DNA of 46,118 bases from Streptomyces verrucosisporus (GTDB lineage: Bacteria; Actinomycetota; Actinomycetes; Streptomycetales; Streptomycetaceae): contig NZ_JADEYH010000035.1 in the NCBI RefSeq assembly GCF_017114865.1, forward strand, positions 1-46,118. Direction: 5' to 3'. Of the stretch, positions 40,068 to 46,118 are shown one piece after another. Below the pieces are notes generated by a model. That model was given only the letters and a program-made list of their open reading frames with translations, did no database searches and was not told the DNA's origin. The translations under genes were made by a program, and so were the position numbers. The stretch's first letter is position 1. Each line of letters begins with the position of its first letter.

Positions 40068-40509
40068 AACGCACCGGCCGCACCTCCACCTCTTCGTCGT
40101 GCACCTGGCGGCCGCAGCCGGCACACCTCAGCTCAACGTGCACGGTGCCCTCACAGCCGATGTGGTCGGCCCTGCGCGGGGGGCCCGTTTCCAGCGGAAG
40201 ATTCCGGTCGCCCCACTGCATCAGCGCGATGACCGCCCGGGTCAGATCGAGTCCCGCGGGGGTCAGCCGGTACTCATACCGGGCCGGCCTGTCCTGGTAG
40301 GGGACCCGCTCCATGATCCCGTGCTCGACGAGCCGGGTGAGGCGCCTGGTCAGGACGTTGCGGGCGATGTCCAGGTGCTCCAGGAACGCGTCGAAGCGCT
40401 TGGTGCCGAGCAGGGCCGAGCGGATGATCAGGAGTGTCCAGCGCTCGCCGACGACCTCCAGGGCCCGGGCCAGGTTGCAGTCCTGCCCCTCATAGGTGTG
40501 TCTCAGCAT
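40066..40509 (-). CDS. HxlR-family winged-helix regulator
   Basis: 147 aa. EGQDCNLARALEVVGERWTLLIIRSALLGTKRFDAFLEHLDIARNVLTRRLTRLVEHGIMERVPYQDRP (quoted in part: VGERWTLLIIRSALLGTKRF) is the HxlR/MarR-like winged helix with the usual N-terminal cysteine (Cys11). The C-terminal part has further cysteines (HIGC, RCAGCG), resembling a small zinc or redox site. It is transcribed towards E2 with a 162-nt gap holding candidate operators. Some HxlR proteins sense quinones or thiol stress, which would suit an enediyne producer; that is inference. Confidence 0.88.
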   Translation of the reverse strand: MLRHTYEGQDCNLARALEVVGERWTLLIIRSALLGTKRFDAFLEHLDIARNVLTRRLTRLVEHGIMERVPYQDRPARYEYRLTPAGLDLTRAVIALMQWGDRNLPLETGPPRRADHIGCEGTVHVELRCAGCGRQVHDEEVEVRPVR

Positions 40510-40625
40510 CCGTTCACCCTAGCGTCGGAGCGGTTTCCCGGAAGGGGGCCGAGGTGGTGAAGCCGCGGACCCGCGCACGGCGCACTGGCGGTCCGGCCCG
40601 GCTCCGGGGCGGCAGGTCCCACCGG

Positions 40626-41822
40626 TCAGGCGGCGGTCGGCAGCGGCCGCGCCGCGATTCCCGACCCGTCGAGCCGACTGTAGGCGTACGCCGCCGACAC
40701 CAAGGTCATGTGGTGGTGCCAGCCGGGGTAGGAGCGCCCCTCGAAGTCGAGCAGGCCGAAATCCTTCTCCATCCGCCTCACCGACTCGGCCGTCCGCGAC
40801 AGCGTCCGTACCAGCGCGAGTCTCTCATCCGCCCTGGCGCGGGTGAGGGAGGTGAGCCACAGCCGTGGCGGTCGGCGGTCTCCCGCGGTGCGCACCGCGA
40901 ACAGCTGGTAGGTGCGCGGCGGCTGGGAATCGGACACAAGCGCCGTGGGCAGGTGCACGAGGCTCGTCATGACGGTCGTGCCGCGCCTGTGTCCGGGCTC
41001 GGCGGGCACGGTCTCCGTCTGGAACAGCCCGCCGGTTTCGAACTGGAACGGGCTGCGCGCGGCGATGAGCATGCCGCGCACGCCGGAGCCGCCTCGCTGC
41101 TGAACCTTCAGATGGCGGCCGAGTACGACCTTGAAGTCGTCCGGTACGGCGACGACGAAGTGGCGGTCGCGCAGGGTGAGGCCGCGTACCAGGTCGACCG
41201 CGTCGGGGGAGGCGGACAAGTCCGCCACGACCGGCACGGGGACTGCGCGGCTGACCGAGGCCAGGATGTCGACCAGGTCCAGGACGTGCCGCTCGACCGG
41301 CTGGTCGTGGACGCCGTCCGGGATACGGGCGCGTCTGCGGCGCTGCGGGTCCCTGGCCCAGGGGCCGGGCAGCAGCAGACGCCAGTCGACCGGGAAGGCC
41401 CCGTCGGGTACGGCGAGGAAGGCGCCGACGCCCACCTGGCAGGTGGCCGAGCGTCCGGTGGACGGGACGAAGCGCCGGTGCACGCCGCAGGAATGCTCCC
41501 CGCGCTTGCGCAGCACCGCCAGGTCCACGGTCCAGGCCTGCGGTCGCGTGCGGTGCTCGACCCAGCGCACCAGCTCCTCCCGGGGAGGCGCCCAGTCCCA
41601 TGGGCTCGCGTTGACGAACTGGTGCAGCGACTGGGAAACGGTGGGGGATTCCGAGAGGGCGGCGGCGATGCGCCGCACCGACTTCTTGCCCGGGGTGGCG
41701 AGCAGGCCCTGCAGGTAGGCTCGCGCCCATCTGCGCTGATCGGCCCGTGGCAGGCGCTCGAAGATGCTGTCGGCGAACGCGGGCACCGGGCCCCGGGTGT
41801 CCGTGAGGGCGTGCGTGGTCAT
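40626..41822 (-). CDS. IS701-type transposase homologue, possibly domesticated
   Basis: 398 aa from ATG 41822 (GGGAGGGAACC upstream). Layout matches IS701 DDE transposases: RRIAAALSESPTVSQSLHQFV, the first acidic segment WTVDLAVLRKRGEHSCGVHR, the second PVVADLSASPD, and a terminal MEKDFGLLDFEGRSYPGWHHHMTLV. The first motif is altered: most IS701 members read D-D-T where this has D-L-A. I see no terminal inverted repeats or target duplication around the gene. It has a receptor-type site (41867-41895) 45 nt upstream. It may be a relic or a retained regulatory protein. Confidence 0.8.
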   Translation of the reverse strand: MTTHALTDTRGPVPAFADSIFERLPRADQRRWARAYLQGLLATPGKKSVRRIAAALSESPTVSQSLHQFVNASPWDWAPPREELVRWVEHRTRPQAWTVDLAVLRKRGEHSCGVHRRFVPSTGRSATCQVGVGAFLAVPDGAFPVDWRLLLPGPWARDPQRRRRARIPDGVHDQPVERHVLDLVDILASVSRAVPVPVVADLSASPDAVDLVRGLTLRDRHFVVAVPDDFKVVLGRHLKVQQRGGSGVRGMLIAARSPFQFETGGLFQTETVPAEPGHRRGTTVMTSLVHLPTALVSDSQPPRTYQLFAVRTAGDRRPPRLWLTSLTRARADERLALVRTLSRTAESVRRMEKDFGLLDFEGRSYPGWHHHMTLVSAAYAYSRLDGSGIAARPLPTAA

Positions 41823-41866
41823 GGCGTGGTTCCCTCCCTGCGGCAGGCATGAGGCTGACGCACGCC

Positions 41867-41895
41867 AAAAGAATAGCGAACACCCTCTTTTTTTT
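41867..41895. promoter_or_regulatory. Candidate ARE (butyrolactone receptor site) A
   Basis: An A-rich left flank, core CGAACACCCT (41877-41886) and a run of eight T form an AT-flanked element like the sites bound by gamma-butyrolactone receptors. The 10-bp core is identical to the site between the receptor and afsA-type genes. It lies 45 nt upstream of the IS701-like start. Confidence 0.6.
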
Positions 41896-42159
41896 GCGAC
41901 CCTGCGGAGTCGGTCCGCGATGTCGCCCACTCGCCCCTCGCGCCGCGGGCGGCACCGGCGCCCACGGGGGTGTACGGCGTGACGGAGGGAGCCGCCCCAC
42001 GCACGGGTGGCCGGCCTGCCCCGCCGCCCGGGTGCGAAGAAGGCGCTTTCCCGCATCTTCTCCCAGGTCACGGCGGTGGTGTGTGCTCCGGGAGGGTCAC
42101 TTCACGGATTAGGCGCATCTTGGGCAACTCGGTATTGCCCGGCGTCTCCGGGGAGGAGC

Positions 42160-42180
42160 AGGGTGTTCACCTAACGTGAA
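42160..42180. promoter_or_regulatory. AGGGTGTTC core and TTCAC-N5-GTGAA palindrome
   Basis: AGGGTGTTC (42160-42168) is the complement of nine bases of the receptor-site core. It overlaps the 15-bp palindrome TTCAC-CTAAC-GTGAA (42166-42180). It lies about 90 nt upstream of the TetR start at 42271. The AT-rich flanks of sites A and B are absent here. It could be an autoregulatory operator. Confidence 0.45.
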
Positions 42181-42270
42181 GAGTGGACCACCGGGGAAGC
42201 GCAATGGTGCGTTGCGGTCGGAGGCCGTACCCCCTGTGCGTCAATCGGCGAGCGCCTATTCGGAGTCGGC

Positions 42271-42885
42271 ATGGTGAAGCAGGAGAGAGCTCTACGGACA
42301 CGCGCCGCCGTGCTCAGGGCCGCTGCGGAGGCGTTCGATCACGGCGGTTACGAGGGCGCCTCGCTGTCCCAGGTCAGCAAGGCCGCGGGCATGTCGGTGG
42401 GAGCACTGACCTTCCACTTCTCCACCAAGGCGGACCTGGCAGACGCCGTCATGGAGGAGGGCTGGGCGGCCGTGCAGGCCGTCCTGGAGCGCGTCGCGGG
42501 AGAGCGGACGCCCGCCCTGCGCGCCATCATCGACATCACGCTCGAACTCGCGCGGTTGATGGAGGAGAACGTGGCGGTGCGCTCGGCCATCCGCCTCACG
42601 CGGGAACGGCCCACCGCTTCGACCTGGTCGGACAGCTGGCTGCCGACCGTGCGGAAGCTGCTGGACGAGGCGCACCGGTCCGGCCAGCTCCGTGAGGACG
42701 CGCTGCCGGCGGACGTCGCGACACTGGTGGAACACCTGACGAGCGGGGCCGAGGCCTACACGCGCGAACGGAGCGGCACCGGCCCTGGCAGGAGCACCGG
42801 CCACCAGAGCGCCGCCGGCCGGCTGGAGCGCGTGTGGCACCTGGTCCTGACGGGTGTCCGCGCTCCCGAGGCCACCGCTCCGTGA
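42271..42885 (+). CDS. TetR-family regulator, butyrolactone-receptor-like paralogue
   Basis: 204 aa from ATG 42271. The N-terminal helix-turn-helix QERALRTRAAVLRAAAEAFD...LSQVSKAAGMSVGALTFHF is closely similar to the receptor at 43899. The ligand domain (AIRLTRERP; WLPTVRKLLDEAHRSGQLRED) follows the ArpA/ScbR pattern. No companion AfsA gene is directly next to it, and it differs in the ligand domain. It may therefore be a pseudo-receptor that answers to other signals. It converges on the SDR gene. Confidence 0.85.
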   Translation: MVKQERALRTRAAVLRAAAEAFDHGGYEGASLSQVSKAAGMSVGALTFHFSTKADLADAVMEEGWAAVQAVLERVAGERTPALRAIIDITLELARLMEENVAVRSAIRLTRERPTASTWSDSWLPTVRKLLDEAHRSGQLREDALPADVATLVEHLTSGAEAYTRERSGTGPGRSTGHQSAAGRLERVWHLVLTGVRAPEATAP

Positions 42886-42924
42886 CGTTCAGGGGGGCAG
42901 CCGGAGACGCTCCGTCCGGTCACC

Positions 42925-43902
42925 TCACTCCGCCCCGCGGGTTCCCGGGGACCCGGCCGTTGTGACCGAGCGGTACCAGTCGGCGGACTCCTCCAGTCGT
43001 GCCAGAGGACCCGGACCCGGCTCGCACCCCGCGGCGCGCCAGGTGGCCGCACTGTCGTACCAGTGGTCGAGCGCGATGAGTGACATCTGACGCTCGGTCA
43101 CCCGACTGCCGGACGACTCGAGCGCGCGAACGCATTCGCTCCAGGGCAGCTCCTCGGTGACCGCCGGCAGCAGTCCGTGCCCGGCCAGGGCCGTCAGGAG
43201 GTCGCCGCAGCGTACCGGAACGGGGTGGCCGGCATGGTGCACCGCCGCGGCGGCCGACCGCCCGGTGAGGCCGAAACGGACGATCAGGCGCGCGAGATCC
43301 TGGACGTCCACCAGGGAGAGCAGCGCCCTTCCGCCGTCCCACAGGGCGGGCACGGCGGTGAGCAGTTCGGCCAGGGTGGGGACCACCCACCGGTCCCCAC
43401 GCCCCATCACCAGGCCTGGACGCAACACGGTCGCCCCGGCCGCGAGGGCATGCCGCTCGCCGGCCAGCCGGGACCGGCTGGCCGGCGAGACGGGGGCGGG
43501 CTCGACCTCGCCCACCACGATGCCGCGGTGGGGACCGGGGCCGTAGACCGCCGCCGTGGACAGGTGCACGATCCTGTGAACCCCGGCCCGCTCCGCCTCC
43601 GCCATCACGGCGGCGGTTCCCCGGTTGTTGACCGCGTCGCACCACGACGGGTCCGGGCCGAGCGAGACGCCCAGGTGCACCAGCACCTCCGCGCCCTCGC
43701 ACGCACCCTTCAGCGTGCCGGGCTCCGCCAGGTCGGCCGGGAACCATTCGTCGGCGGCGGTCTCCCCGGTCGGAGGCCGCCGTCCCACCGCGCGGACGAC
43801 GAATCGGTCTCCGGCGGTCCCCCGCCATCGCGCCAGTGCCCTCAGCACAGCCGAGCCGGTGAACCCGGTGGCTCCGGTGACCACGATCCGCGGGGGCCTC
43901 AA
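42925..43902 (-). CDS. Extended-SDR NAD(P)-dependent epimerase/dehydratase homologue with altered active site
   Basis: 325 aa from TTG 43902, which overlaps the receptor stop (43899-43902); an ATG at 43986 lies inside the receptor gene. N-terminal VVTGATGFTGSAVLRAL is the NAD(P) motif, and HLSTAAVYG carries the active-site serine region. In the position of the YxxxK dyad the sequence reads Ala141-SRS-Arg145, so the catalytic tyrosine and lysine are absent. Reductases of this class accompany butyrolactone synthases in several Streptomyces loci. It may do a modified reduction in signal biosynthesis, or be inactive. Confidence 0.82.
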   Translation of the reverse strand: MRPPRIVVTGATGFTGSAVLRALARWRGTAGDRFVVRAVGRRPPTGETAADEWFPADLAEPGTLKGACEGAEVLVHLGVSLGPDPSWCDAVNNRGTAAVMAEAERAGVHRIVHLSTAAVYGPGPHRGIVVGEVEPAPVSPASRSRLAGERHALAAGATVLRPGLVMGRGDRWVVPTLAELLTAVPALWDGGRALLSLVDVQDLARLIVRFGLTGRSAAAAVHHAGHPVPVRCGDLLTALAGHGLLPAVTEELPWSECVRALESSGSRVTERQMSLIALDHWYDSAATWRAAGCEPGPGPLARLEESADWYRSVTTAGSPGTRGAE

Positions 43903-44525
43903 GCGACCAGTCCTTCCTCGCAGGGTCTCGCCCGGATCCTCGCTCTCACGTGCGGAGGAGCGATCCCGGGCAGGAGATAGCGCCACAGCATGGCGACGCG
44001 CTCCAGCAGGTCCTCCCGGCCGGTGGAGATGTTCGAGTACAGCTGAGTGCCGCTGTAAGCGCCCACCAGCACCTTGGCGAACTCCTCCTCGTCCACGTCA
44101 GACAGCAGCTCGCCCTGTTCACGCGCCGCGCACAGGTGCCCGTGGAGCTGTTCCACCCACTCCCGATAGGGTGTGTCGTCACGTATCCCCATCTCGCCCT
44201 GCTCGACCGAGAGGCGGACGCTCGCACGGACCAGGACATTGGTCTGCAGTGCCCGCGCCATGTGGAACGTCAGATCGACCAACCGCTGCAGTCCGGGCTC
44301 ACCGGCGGGGAACTGGACGAACTCCTGCTGACTGGCGATGACGGCGTGGGCGAGTGACTTCTTGGACTTGAAGTGGAAGTACATGCCGCCCTGGGTCACC
44401 CCGGCGCGTTCCATGATCTTGCTGATGCTGGCACCGCTGTACCCGTACTCGTCGAAGACCTCGGCCGCAGCGTGGAGAATCACCTCTTTTGTCCTCACCG
44501 CCCGTTCCTGCTTCGGCCCGCTCAT
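43899..44525 (-). CDS. Gamma-butyrolactone receptor (ArpA/ScbR-like TetR repressor)
   Basis: 208 aa. HTH: QERAVRTKEVILHAAAEVFDEYGYSGASISKIMERAGVTQGGMYFHFKSK (shown in part: GVTQGGMYFHFKSKKSLAHAV), the signature of this receptor family. The ligand domain has VRASVRLSVEQG and WVEQLHGHLCAAREQGEL. It is divergent from an AfsA-type synthase gene with a candidate site between them, the standard receptor/synthase pair. Binding of the signal should release the repressor and start the cascade into the cluster. The SDR gene is coupled downstream by a TTGA overlap. Confidence 0.92.
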   Translation of the reverse strand: MSGPKQERAVRTKEVILHAAAEVFDEYGYSGASISKIMERAGVTQGGMYFHFKSKKSLAHAVIASQQEFVQFPAGEPGLQRLVDLTFHMARALQTNVLVRASVRLSVEQGEMGIRDDTPYREWVEQLHGHLCAAREQGELLSDVDEEEFAKVLVGAYSGTQLYSNISTGREDLLERVAMLWRYLLPGIAPPHVRARIRARPCEEGLVA

Positions 44526-44551
44526 CTGGCGACCTCAACTTTTCCCTCGAC

Positions 44552-44576
44552 AAAAAAAACGAACACCCTTATTTTA
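44552..44576. promoter_or_regulatory. Candidate ARE (butyrolactone receptor site) B
   Basis: An A8 run, core CGAACACCCT (44560-44569) and TATTTTA lie between the divergent receptor (start 44525) and afsA-type (start 44639) genes. The core matches site A exactly. Position predicts autoregulation of both genes by the receptor. Confidence 0.68.
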
Positions 44577-44638
44577 CAGATCGGCCCCTACGGCTGATAG
44601 CGCGGGGGCGCCACGTACGCACGTTCCAGGGGAGAGCC

Positions 44639-45574
44639 ATGCTTATCACCGAAGAACGCTCCGTTTCCGTGAGACCCGCTCTGACCACCACCGTGGCCAG
44701 AGAGTACGTACACAGGGCCGCGTTCTCCGAGGTGTTCCTGACAGGGTGGAACAAGGTCGAGAAGGACACCTTCACGGTCACCGCGCAGTGGCCGCGCAGC
44801 CACAGCTTCTACACCACCGAGCACGGCGTGCACGACCCGCTGCTGCTCTGTGAGACGCTCCGGCAGAGCGGCCTGCTGCTCTCCCACACCGCCTACGAGA
44901 TCCCCTTCGGCTATCAGATCAGCTGGTCCCGCCTGCAGTACGCCGCCAACGCGCAGGCGCTACGTGCGCAGAACACACCCGCCGAGATCGAACTGCACGT
45001 GGCGTGCACCGACATCCGCTACCACCGTTCCCTGGCGGCCTCGATGACCATGCACATCGAGGCCGTCCGTGACGGCTCCCTGCTGTCGGTGGCCACCATC
45101 GCCTTCGGCCTGCACTCCCCCCGCGTCTACGAACGCCTCCGTTCCGGCCGGTGCGACGCCGCCCTGATGTCCGCCGAGGCCCCGACGCCCGTACCTCCGG
45201 TCGCCGGAGAGCTGACAGGACGCCTCAGGCCCCAGGATGTGGTCCTCTCCCCCACCGCAGAGGACTGGCGCTGGCAGCTGCGCGTCGACACCACCCACCC
45301 CGTCCTCTTCGATCACCCCGTCGACCATGTACCCGGCATGCTCCTGCTGGAAGGCGTGCGCCAGGCCGCCCACGCTCTGGAGCCCTCCGGCGGAGCGACG
45401 ATACCGACCGCGATGGACGTCTCCTTCAGGCGCTACGTGGAGTTCGACGAACCGTGCTGGATCGAGGCCGAGACCGAATCCAAGGCGTCCGGCGGACACA
45501 GGTCCGTACGCGTCAACGCCCTCCAGCGGGGGAGTTTCGTTTTCACCGCGACCGCCGAGATGACCCCTGTCTGA
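44639..45574 (+). CDS. AfsA-family gamma-butyrolactone biosynthesis enzyme
   Basis: 311 aa from ATG 44639 (AGGGGAG upstream). The two AfsA repeats are visible: HDPLLLCETLRQSGLLLSH (about residues 62-80) and DHVPGMLLLEGVRQAAH (about 225-241), each with the conserved glutamate and arginine. AfsA/ScbA enzymes condense a beta-ketoacyl-ACP with dihydroxyacetone phosphate to start butyrolactone or butenolide signal synthesis. It is divergent from the receptor gene, with site B between them, and is followed by an 11-bp hairpin. Confidence 0.93.
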   Translation: MLITEERSVSVRPALTTTVAREYVHRAAFSEVFLTGWNKVEKDTFTVTAQWPRSHSFYTTEHGVHDPLLLCETLRQSGLLLSHTAYEIPFGYQISWSRLQYAANAQALRAQNTPAEIELHVACTDIRYHRSLAASMTMHIEAVRDGSLLSVATIAFGLHSPRVYERLRSGRCDAALMSAEAPTPVPPVAGELTGRLRPQDVVLSPTAEDWRWQLRVDTTHPVLFDHPVDHVPGMLLLEGVRQAAHALEPSGGATIPTAMDVSFRRYVEFDEPCWIEAETESKASGGHRSVRVNALQRGSFVFTATAEMTPV

Positions 45575-46118
45575 CCGGCGTGTGACCGCCACGCAGGCCG
45601 GCCGGCGCGGGTCGGCCGGCCTGTACATTCCTCGGAGCCGCGTGATCTGGGGGAAGGACGGACGGACAGCACCTCAAACGGCAGTGCTGGAAGCGGGATC
45701 GCCACCTCCGTCCGGTCCGGTGTGCCATCACCGGGCTCACAGTCGTATCCCCACGCATCGGGCCGCATCCCGGAGTGTGCCGGGAGTGCCGCTGCGGTGC
45801 GGCGGGGTCCGTCGTGCCCGGCCCGCCCGCGGGAACGTGCCCGGGAAACCGGAGGAGAGCTGCGGTCGCATCGCATGCCGGCGCTGCGGGACAGCGCGTG
45901 AAGCCGGCGCGCCGCGCCGCCCGGGAGCGACCGCCGCCCGCCACCACGACTCCCGTAGTGCACAGATCCCGGAGTGGCGGGAGAGGCACACTATCCGCTT
46001 CCTCCGGCCAGGACCGTCTCCCGCCCGGGGTCAGCCCCCGCGCCCGCCGGCTTCGCACCAGGGCCGTGCGTCGGGGAGCCGGCGGGTCCGGTACCGGCGG
46101 GTGCGGGCTCCTCCATCG
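45575..46118. other. 544-nt right-edge region without a supported gene
   Basis: Apart from the hairpin at 45594-45623 nothing recognisable is seen. Open frames on the minus strand are rich in Arg, Pro and Gly and have no family resemblance or convincing ribosome site. This may be the cluster boundary or the start of a long intergenic region. Confidence 0.5.
45594..45623. terminator. 11-bp hairpin after the afsA-type gene
   Basis: Arms 45594-45604 and 45613-45623 are perfect complements with an 8-nt loop, 20 nt after the stop. A plausible terminator for the afsA-type gene. Confidence 0.75.

Larger units (their letters stand above)
41823..42270. other. 448-nt divergent intergenic region
   Basis: This region separates the IS701-like gene (minus) from the TetR gene at 42271 (plus). 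Open frames here have no recognisable protein. It contains the AT-rich receptor-type site at 41867-41895, a core match AGGGTGTTC at 42160-42168, the palindrome TTCAC-N5-GTGAA at 42166-42180, and a related inverted CCTAA...GTGAAG segment near 42102-42118. It is a regulatory region. Confidence 0.6.

Noticed and set aside
40510..42270. Active, complete IS701 insertion sequence
   Set aside because: No terminal inverted repeats or target duplications could be found by eye around the gene, and the first catalytic motif is altered.
45575..46118. Minus-strand genes in the right-edge region (about 170 codons each)
   Set aside because: The composition is low-complexity, there is no family resemblance, and no good ribosome site or coupling to a neighbour.
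1..46118. CRISPR array, tRNA or rRNA genes
   Set aside because: No regularly spaced palindromic repeats and no tRNA- or rRNA-like sequence were seen.

Overview
The window is high-GC actinobacterial DNA, most likely from Streptomyces or a close relative. It has GGAGG-type ribosome binding sites, GTG and TTG starts, many 4-nt stop/start overlaps, and a gamma-butyrolactone regulatory module. Nearly all of it is part of one biosynthetic gene cluster for an enediyne antibiotic. The decisive markers are an iterative enediyne polyketide synthase (pksE) and its cassette unbL-unbV-unbU-pksE-E10. A complete beta-tyrosine module points to a nine-membered enediyne of the C-1027/kedarcidin/maduropeptin type. 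The product cannot be named from sequence alone.

Layout. (1) 97-5455, minus strand: a berberine-bridge-type FAD oxidase, a solute-binding-protein homologue without a signal peptide, and a molybdopterin oxidoreductase. (2) 5741-14294, plus strand: an acyl-CoA-dehydrogenase-fold hydroxylase, an FAD monooxygenase, and three beta-tyrosine genes (adenylation enzyme, MIO tyrosine aminomutase, condensation enzyme). A perfect 37-bp hairpin follows. (3) 14389-17901: an HpaB-type hydroxylase (SgcC-like, minus) diverging from a second ACAD-fold hydroxylase and an SgcJ-like protein (plus). (4) 17980-24389, minus strand: a P450, a PhyH dioxygenase, the free carrier protein (SgcC2-like), a truncated TyrA-like protein, a mycothiol/DinB-fold protein, and the E9 and E8 genes. 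(5) 24501-26560, plus strand: a StrR-like and an AraC-type regulator. (6) 26644-39903, minus strand: the core operon E2/UnbL2, UnbL, UnbV, UnbU, PKSE, E10 thioesterase, E6 flavin reductase, E7 P450. (7) 40066-45574: an HxlR regulator, an IS701-like transposase homologue, two TetR proteins (a receptor and a receptor-like paralogue), an atypical SDR, and an AfsA-type butyrolactone synthase. The last 544 bases hold no convincing gene.

How the genes fit together. PKSE makes a polyene on its internal ACP and E10 releases it. The UnbL/V/U proteins, E7, E8, E9 and the accessory redox enzymes presumably mature it to the enediyne core. In parallel, tyrosine is isomerised to beta-tyrosine, loaded onto the carrier protein, hydroxylated by the SgcC-like enzyme with FADH2 from E6, and attached to the core by the SgcC5-like enzyme. 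No halogenase, apoprotein, sugar, epoxide hydrolase or exporter gene is visible, so the cluster probably continues outside the window or the product differs from C-1027.

The most striking unexplained signals are non-coding. A 16-bp motif (GCAATCCAGGAGATGC) occurs four times, always upstream of and co-oriented with a biosynthetic gene. A second motif of about 25 bp precedes two other operons at nearly the same distance. Two AT-flanked sites share CGAACACCCT; one lies by the receptor/afsA pair and the other upstream of the transposase-like gene. Together with five kinds of regulator these suggest a layered regulatory circuit.
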